Shown here: one piece after another, positions 58,859 through 64,000 of the stretch
Position numbering within the stretch: the first letter of the stretch is position 1
Layout: each line of letters begins with the position of its first letter
Assembly: GCF_008974245.1 (NCBI RefSeq)
Contig: NZ_BBZI01000010.1
Span: 310,001-374,000, forward strand
DNA from: Streptomyces abyssomicinicus
GTDB lineage: Bacteria > Actinomycetota > Actinomycetes > Streptomycetales > Streptomycetaceae
Length of the DNA stretch: 64,000 nucleotides
Direction: 5' to 3'
Program-made: the position numbers and the translations under genes
The notes under the pieces: generated by a model
The model's input: only the letters and a program-made list of their open reading frames with translations
Told to the model about the DNA's origin: nothing
The model's database searches: none

Positions 58859-61800
58859 CTACTGGCTGTAGACACCGATCTCGTTGAGCGAGTACCGGTT
58901 GTCGGTACCGCGCACGAGGAGGCTGACGCGGACGTAGCGGGCGTCGACCGGGGTGAAGGACCGGTTCTCGGAGCCTCCGCTGCCGGCCGTCGTGGTGTGG
59001 ACGGTGGACCAGGTGGCGTTGTCCGAGGAGACCTGGACCTGGTACTTCACGGCGTACTGGTCGGACCAGTCCAGGAAGACCCGGCCGACCCTGCGCACCG
59101 CCTTCAGGTCGACCGTGATCCACGCGGTGGAGACGGTCCTGCTCGCCCAGCGGGAGCCCAGGTCGCCGTCGATCGCCTTGCCCGGCGGGTAGGACACGAT
59201 GACGGCGTCCTGGTGGTCGGAGGCCGTGGCGGTGCCGCCGCGCGCCAGGTTGGTCAGGGTGTCCGCCCGGGTGGCGGGGAACTCCACCACCTGCTGGTAG
59301 GTGGGGCGGTTCTGCCAGGCGATGCGCGGCGCGGTGATGCCGCCCATCGCCCGGTGCACGATGGCGTCCGCGCACACCTGGTCACCGGGGTCGCAGGAGT
59401 CGTCACCCGGGTAGACCCCGGCGGCCGGCTGGGCGGCGGCGGTGGTCAGGGTGTCCAGCAGCACGGCGCGGCAGGAGGAGACGGTGCCGCTGCCGCAGTA
59501 GGTGCGGTCCAGGGGAGAGGCAACGCCGCGGCCGAGGACGGACCGCAGGTCCTTGTCGAGGTAACTCCACCAGCCGTGCTGGAAGGCGGAACCCTTGTGC
59601 GCCTGACCGGCGGCGATGCCCGTCCCGGTGGCGCCGGAGCCGTTCTGACCGCCCGACGGGGACTCGTTGATCGGCGCCACGGCGGTGAGCGCCCGGTAGG
59701 CCTCGGTGCCGAGGTCCGCCTCGAAGACGCCCTCGATCAGCAGCGGCCACCAGGCGTCCAGGATGCGGATGGCGTCCGCGTGCGTGTACGTGCCGTCGCC
59801 CTTCGACCCCTCACGCCGCTCCGAGCCGGCCGCCGCCCAGGCGCGCAGCTTGGACACGGCGGCGGACGCCGCCGGGTCGGTCACCTGCGCCGAGTCGAGA
59901 ACCTCGAGGAGTTCGGGCAGCAACTGTTCGGCCCGCAGGTCGGTGACCGCCGCGTCCTCCATCGCCTGGACCAGCTTGGCCCGGGTGACGCCGCCGGTGT
60001 CCACCAGCGCGGAGACCCGCCGGTCCAGCAGGTCGGCCCGGTGCACCGCGCCGTTGCTCCAGCCCGCCGCGTAGTCGTCGGCCTGCTTGTTGTTCCAGCT
60101 GATGTAGTAGTCCTCGTCCTCGGACTGCGGGTGCGCCGAGGGAGCGGTGACGTCCGAGGTGTTGTCGGCCGGGTCCCAGTTGCGCCACTCGTAGGAGGAC
60201 CGCGCCCAGAGGGGCTGGTCCGGGTCGGTGCCCGCGGCCCGCACCGGGTTGTGGCCCGAGTTGTAGTACGTGGTGTGCCGGGAGTCGGCGTAGAACCAGT
60301 TGAACGTGTACCCGATGTCCTGGGCCGCGGTCCGGAACGCCGCGGCCGAGGTGATCACCGAGGGGTCGTTGAACTTCTGGAAGCCGATCACCGAGTCCAG
60401 CTCGTGGTGGTACGTCGAACGCAGCGCCGTGTAGGCCACGGGGGTGCCTCCGCTGGTGCCGGTGTGCGTCACCAGCCCGTACGCCGAACGCAGCGTGGTC
60501 AGGTCGTAGGAGCCCGCCGCGGTGCCGTCCGCGGTCGTCGGTGACCAGGAGTTGTGCACGGTCAGCTTCTCGAACGGCGTGCAGGTCCCGTCCAGCAGAT
60601 AGGACTGCGACGCGGTGGTCGGCGTGGCGCCGGACGGCTCGCACAGCTCGACGGCGAACGTGTCGGTGATGTCCTGGTTGGCCGACGTGGCGCTCCAGGC
60701 GTAGTCCAGGCCCCGTCCGATCTCCACGTAGAAGCTGATGCCGGGGAAGGAGGCTCCGCGGGAGCGCAGACCGGGACCGTCCAGCTCCTGCACCATCAGC
60801 AACTGCGGTGCGTAGTAACCGGTCTGGGGCCCGAACACGGCGATCGGGTGACCGGAGGCGGTGTGCTCCCCGGACACCACCAGGGCGTTGGACATGCCCC
60901 GCCTCGCACTGATCAGGTCCCCCGGGAGGACACCCTCCGACGAGGAGGAGGAGAGGGACGACGCCGCCGCCGGCGTCCCCGCGGTGGCCGTCGCCCCCGT
61001 ACCGGTGCCGTTGCTCACGTGCTGGTAGGCCTTGACCGAGCCGCGGTCCGGTGCGGCGACGCCGACCGGGGAGTCGGGACTGGTCGCGTACGGGAAGGAG
61101 CCGCCGGTCGTGGTGGTGGCCTCGGTGTCGTTCTGGGCACGCCAGGCCTTGTAGGCGGCCGCGCCCGCCGCGGCGCCGTACTGCTTCTGCAGCGCCAGCT
61201 TCGCGAGCGCGTTCTCCACCTCGCCGCCGCCTCCGCTGCCGAAGATGGCGCCGATGACGGAGGCGATCGCCACCACGTCGGTGGCGGTGAAGTCCTTGAT
61301 GTCGTTGCCCTGCCCGGTGAGCTCGTACTCGCCGGGATAGGTGTTGTCGCCCACCGTGTCGTCGATGAAGGCGTTGATGCCGGCGACGTAGTCGGTGATG
61401 TCCTGCACGGCCTGGGCACCGCGCGCGCCGGAGCCCTTGATGCGGTTCAGCTGGTCCTGCAGGTCCGACTCCTTGTAGGCGGCGACCGCCCACAGGCTCT
61501 GCTCCAGTTCCCGGTTGCCGCCCGCTCCGCCGGCGAACGACGAAAGCTGGGCGCGGCCCACGTGGCGCAGGATGTCCATCAGCCACAGCCGGTCCTCGCC
61601 GGCCGCGTAACCGGCGCCGAACTCGGTGGCGGAGCGGGTCGTGCCCTTGATGTGCGGGGTGCCGGTGGCCTTGTCCCGGGTGATCGTCACGCCGGAACGC
61701 GGGCTGTAGGAGGACTCCACCTGGTCGGCGGCGACACCGAGGGAGGCGTCCGAGAAGTAGTCGGCGAGCTGGTCGTCGGTCAGCCCGGAGTAGTTGTGCA

Positions 61801-62092
61801 GAAGGTCGTCGTACTTCTCGATCTGGTCGGCCGAGTGCGCGGGCCGGGTGCCGATGCTGCGGTGCAGCAGGATTCCGGCCAGCGTCGCGTGGCCGTTCTC
61901 GCCGGGGGTGAGGATGTCACCGCACTGGCCCACGCAGGGGTCCGAGGCGCCGGGCCAGGGGTCGGAGGTGGCCGCGGCACCGGTCGCTCCGGTGAGCGTG
62001 CCGGCCAGCAGCGCGCCGGCGGTCAGCAGGACGGCCACGGAGCGGGATCTGCCCCGGCGGCCGTGCCCGAGGAGGCGGGTGAAGGGATTCAA
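58859..62092 (-). CDS. Secreted penicillin acylase family protein with C-terminal discoidin domain
   Basis: 1077 residues. TTG start at 62092 with GGAG nine bases upstream gives a classical signal peptide (MNPFTRLLGHGRRGRSRSVAVLL...GAAAT); further upstream frame is implausible. Ntn-hydrolase order: alpha-chain part with VTITRDKATGTPHIKGTTRSATEFGAGYAAGEDRLWLMD, autocleavage site GMSNALVV (Ser as new N-terminus), then PIAVFGPQTGYYAPQ and YVEIGRGLDYAWSATSANQDITDTFA. Residues about 935-1077 are an F5/8 type C domain (LARGGTATASDHQ, WASRTVSTAWITVDLKAVRRV). An acylase for amide-linked acyl groups (e.g. acyl-homoserine lactones or lipopeptides), probably held to a carbohydrate. Confidence 0.93.
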   Translation of the reverse strand: MNPFTRLLGHGRRGRSRSVAVLLTAGALLAGTLTGATGAAATSDPWPGASDPCVGQCGDILTPGENGHATLAGILLHRSIGTRPAHSADQIEKYDDLLHNYSGLTDDQLADYFSDASLGVAADQVESSYSPRSGVTITRDKATGTPHIKGTTRSATEFGAGYAAGEDRLWLMDILRHVGRAQLSSFAGGAGGNRELEQSLWAVAAYKESDLQDQLNRIKGSGARGAQAVQDITDYVAGINAFIDDTVGDNTYPGEYELTGQGNDIKDFTATDVVAIASVIGAIFGSGGGGEVENALAKLALQKQYGAAAGAAAYKAWRAQNDTEATTTTGGSFPYATSPDSPVGVAAPDRGSVKAYQHVSNGTGTGATATAGTPAAASSLSSSSSEGVLPGDLISARRGMSNALVVSGEHTASGHPIAVFGPQTGYYAPQLLMVQELDGPGLRSRGASFPGISFYVEIGRGLDYAWSATSANQDITDTFAVELCEPSGATPTTASQSYLLDGTCTPFEKLTVHNSWSPTTADGTAAGSYDLTTLRSAYGLVTHTGTSGGTPVAYTALRSTYHHELDSVIGFQKFNDPSVITSAAAFRTAAQDIGYTFNWFYADSRHTTYYNSGHNPVRAAGTDPDQPLWARSSYEWRNWDPADNTSDVTAPSAHPQSEDEDYYISWNNKQADDYAAGWSNGAVHRADLLDRRVSALVDTGGVTRAKLVQAMEDAAVTDLRAEQLLPELLEVLDSAQVTDPAASAAVSKLRAWAAAGSERREGSKGDGTYTHADAIRILDAWWPLLIEGVFEADLGTEAYRALTAVAPINESPSGGQNGSGATGTGIAAGQAHKGSAFQHGWWSYLDKDLRSVLGRGVASPLDRTYCGSGTVSSCRAVLLDTLTTAAAQPAAGVYPGDDSCDPGDQVCADAIVHRAMGGITAPRIAWQNRPTYQQVVEFPATRADTLTNLARGGTATASDHQDAVIVSYPPGKAIDGDLGSRWASRTVSTAWITVDLKAVRRVGRVFLDWSDQYAVKYQVQVSSDNATWSTVHTTTAGSGGSENRSFTPVDARYVRVSLLVRGTDNRYSLNEIGVYSQ

Positions 62093-62268
62093 GAGGGGGT
62101 TCTCCGGGTCTCGTACCGACGCGACGTGGGGGGTGCGCCCGCACGCTAAGCCCCGGCCGCCCACCGGCGTAAGCCCCGGGAAGCGTTGACAAGAACATGC
62201 AACATCTCCTTCACGGGCCCGGGAGGCCGCCGCGCCGTCCCCTCGCCGGCGTCGAGCGGCGACTTCTG
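62093..62268. other. Upstream region of the acylase gene
   Basis: Contains a 19-bp imperfect dyad GTTG-N11-CAAC at about 62184-62202, within the least GC-rich stretch. On the minus strand TTACGC and TAGCGT 18 bases apart could be a promoter for the acylase gene. No gene recognised. Confidence 0.35.
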
Positions 62269-62301
62269 GGCCGGGGCCCCCGTGAACCGGGGGCCCCGGC
62301 C
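62269..62301 (-). terminator. 14-bp perfect hairpin after the pectate lyase gene
   Basis: Arms 62269-62282 and 62288-62301, loop TGAAC, six bases after the stop of the minus-strand pectate lyase gene. G+C-rich without T-run. Confidence 0.75.
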
Positions 62302-62306
62302 GTCAC

Positions 62307-63812
62307 TCACTGCCCGATGGTGCTCTGCGGGCCGGTGTACTGGCGCAGCAGCGCCGGGACGTCCTTCGCGGCGTCCAGGGAGTAGCTGTAGTGGCTGCGC
62401 GGGTCGAAGGTGGTGCCGCCGGTCTGCTGCTTGCCGGTGGAGTTGACGACCACGGAGCCCGTCTGCGACAGGGACGCGGCCGAGGTGTCGGGGTAGTACG
62501 GGTTGGCGACGTTCTCGTAGTAGCTGTTCTCGATGACGGTCTTGGACCGGCCGCGCGAGAGGTTGCCGTACGAGGTGATGTTCTGCAGGTAGTTGTTGTA
62601 GAGGTGGGCCAGCGCCACGTTGTCGATGCTGGGGTTGCGCTGGTTGGTGTCGTGGATCCAGTTGTGGTGGATCGTCATGCGGGCCGTGGTGTTCTCGGTC
62701 CAGCCGATGCCGAAGGCCTTGTTGACCTCACCCAGGTCGTTCCAGGAGACGGTCAGGTAGCTGGTGTCCTTGCGACTGTCGATCAGGCCGTCGTTCATCC
62801 GCTCGATGCGGTTGTGGTCGATCCAGATGTGGTCGGCGGTGTCCATCTGGATGCCGTCGTAGTCGAAGTCCTTGTCGTCCGGGTCGTCCTCGGCCATGCG
62901 GGTGTCGCGGATGGTGAGGTTGCGGATGATGACGTTGCGGGTGCCGGCGCCGAGGAAGAAGCCGCCGTTGACGATCTCCCCGGAGGTGCCGACGCCGATC
63001 AGCGTCTTGTTCGACTTCACGGGGATCTCGTGGCCGTACGGGGCGACGGTGATCGCCCCGGCGATCTTGATCGTGTACGGCTCGGCCGCCGTCGCGTACT
63101 TGACCAGGTCGGCGAAGGTCCTCACGGTGACCGTCGCTCCGGCCGCGCCGCCCGTGGTGCCGCCGCCGGTGGAGGCGAAGCCGTCCGCGGTGTTCGACCA
63201 GGTCCGGCCGCTGCCGCCCCCCACCGGCTTGAACGCCCACTGCTTGTTGGTGTTGGCCGTGCAGGTCTCCTGGATGATGGGAGTCCCGTTGGTGGTCGAG
63301 GCGAGTTCGTCGGAGAGGCACAGCCCGGAGTTCACGTTGACGATCTGCCAGGTGTTGGTCCCCGAGGCCACGAGTCGCCACTGCTGGTTGGTCTTGCCCG
63401 CGCCGCACTCGTACTGCTGCACCTGGACGCCGCTGACGGTGGAGCGGGAGGGCACGTCGACGCACAGGCCACTGTCGACGCCGACGAGGGTGTGGACGCC
63501 GCTGCCGGCGGACTTCAGGGTGAACTGCTGCCAGGGGGAGTTGTCCGTGCAGCCCCACTGCTGGAGCTTGGTCTGGTTCGCCCTGGACGCTCCGGGAACG
63601 TCGATGCACTTGCCCGACTTGGTGACGACGAGCTGGTACTTGACGTCGACGGCGGGGAGCTCCGCGGCCTGGGCGCTGTCCGTCGCGGTGACGGCGCCGA
63701 CCACTGCGCCGGCCACCACCGCCATGGCGGAGACCGTCGCGGCGGCCTTGCCGGGACGGCGGCGGTGGCGGTGGCGGGCGGGCGGGGTGTCAGGGGTACT
63801 GCGTCGGCTCAT
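62307..63812 (-). CDS. Secreted pectate lyase (PL1) with N-terminal ricin-type lectin domain
   Basis: 501 residues, ATG with GAAGGAAGAAGGAC upstream. Signal peptide 1-49 (KAAATVSAMAVVAGAVVGA...AQA). Residues about 55-200 are a CBM13/ricin-B trefoil with QW-type repeats (LQQWGCTDNSPWQQFTL, NQQWRLV, NKQWAFK). Residues about 225-501 are a PL1 beta-helix: VKSNKTLIGVGTSGEI, NVIIRNLTIRD, DHIWIDHNRIERMNDGLIDSRK (Ca-site Asp), VSWN, HHNWIHDTNQRNPSI and AHLYNNYL. Cleaves de-esterified pectin by beta-elimination. Its neighbour upstream is a probable pectinesterase, giving a pectin-using pair. Confidence 0.94.
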   Translation of the reverse strand: MSRRSTPDTPPARHRHRRRPGKAAATVSAMAVVAGAVVGAVTATDSAQAAELPAVDVKYQLVVTKSGKCIDVPGASRANQTKLQQWGCTDNSPWQQFTLKSAGSGVHTLVGVDSGLCVDVPSRSTVSGVQVQQYECGAGKTNQQWRLVASGTNTWQIVNVNSGLCLSDELASTTNGTPIIQETCTANTNKQWAFKPVGGGSGRTWSNTADGFASTGGGTTGGAAGATVTVRTFADLVKYATAAEPYTIKIAGAITVAPYGHEIPVKSNKTLIGVGTSGEIVNGGFFLGAGTRNVIIRNLTIRDTRMAEDDPDDKDFDYDGIQMDTADHIWIDHNRIERMNDGLIDSRKDTSYLTVSWNDLGEVNKAFGIGWTENTTARMTIHHNWIHDTNQRNPSIDNVALAHLYNNYLQNITSYGNLSRGRSKTVIENSYYENVANPYYPDTSAASLSQTGSVVVNSTGKQQTGGTTFDPRSHYSYSLDAAKDVPALLRQYTGPQSTIGQ

Positions 63813-63876
63813 GTCCTTCTTCCTTCTCGTGGGTGTGGAGCGGGTGCGTGGGGGTGGGGCTCGGCCCGGTCCCGGG

Positions 63877-64000
63877 TCAGCCGACCGGGTTCCAGCCGTC
63901 GGTGCCCGCCAGGTACTTCTGCGGGGTGTAGGAGGCGGCCTGGGCGGCCGTCAGCTGAGGGCGGTTGCTGTTGACGGTGGCGCCGGGACCGGTGTTGGCG
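63877..64000 (-). CDS. C-terminal fragment of a probable pectinesterase (runs off window)
   Basis: Forty codons and a stop at 63877-63879. The visible end reads NTGPGATVNSNRPQLTAAQ and ASYTPQKYLAGTDGWNPVG, which is the C-terminal end of Streptomyces CE8 pectinesterases (the N-T-G-P-G-A and Y-L-A-G-x-D-G-W-N-P motifs). It lies 64 bases upstream of the pectate lyase start on the same strand, so both are probably cotranscribed. Confidence 0.75.
   Translation of the reverse strand, partial: ANTGPGATVNSNRPQLTAAQAASYTPQKYLAGTDGWNPVG

Noticed and set aside
1..64000. tRNA, rRNA or tmRNA genes
   Set aside because: No CCA-ended cloverleaf, GTTCGA-type T-loop in context, or rRNA stretch was recognised on reading; a scan by tRNAscan or Infernal would settle it.

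Overview
The window is about 72% GC (a visual estimate). It has GTG/TTG starts, long antisense open frames, many 4-base ATGA/GTGA gene overlaps, and gene families typical of Streptomyces: DUF3618/holin pair, SAM methyltransferase of the DUF574 type, aerobic cobalamin set, penicillin acylase, pectinolytic enzymes. It reads as a Streptomyces chromosome segment. I saw no tRNA, rRNA, IS element, CRISPR array or prophage block.

Layout. 0-1.6 kb: membrane/envelope pair (DUF3618 protein with Met/His pentad repeats, holin-like protein) and the start of an exported protein. 1.9-7.0 kb: terpene locus with a short-chain prenyl diphosphate synthase, an ABC-2 exporter, a small secreted peptide, a CAP-domain protein and a class I terpene synthase. 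7.3-9.0 kb: isochorismatase-fold hydrolase and a Y-family polymerase-like (ImuB-like) gene, with two DNA-damage promoter signatures. 9.2-16.0 kb: mixed small enzymes plus a decayed molybdopterin oxidoreductase gene. 14.8-21.2 kb: nitrate/nitrite transporter next to an apparently intact molybdoenzyme operon (membrane b-type anchor, Mo catalytic subunit, FeS subunit, Rieske protein, small membrane protein). 21.3-24.9 kb: small enzymes, including a GNAT frame that runs without a stop into an alpha/beta hydrolase.

25-43.8 kb is an aerobic (late cobalt insertion) cobalamin pathway: cobG-like, cobH, cobIJ fusion, cobM, cobL, a ChlI/ChlD-type chelatase, cobO, a cobB-cobC fusion, cobD, cobK, cobQ, cobF and cobN. 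Three separate cobalamin riboswitches head the cobG-M, chelatase-cobD and cobN-F-Q-K transcription units, so the pathway is repressed by its own product at three points.

43.9-47.2 kb: stand-alone condensation-like protein, histidine phosphatase, crotonase. 47.2-54.4 kb is a minus-strand run of unusual proteins without signal peptides: M14 carboxypeptidase, a 111-residue partner, S8 subtilase, LysM protein, multi-pass membrane protein and a trypsin-like protease fused to an EndA-type nuclease. I consider this the best candidate for an undescribed system. 54.6-58.8 kb: UvrA-like ATPase behind a damage-type promoter, a minimal HU-like protein, and the ohr/ohrR peroxide pair. 58.8-64 kb: secreted penicillin acylase with a discoidin domain, a ricin-lectin pectate lyase and the tail of a probable pectinesterase.
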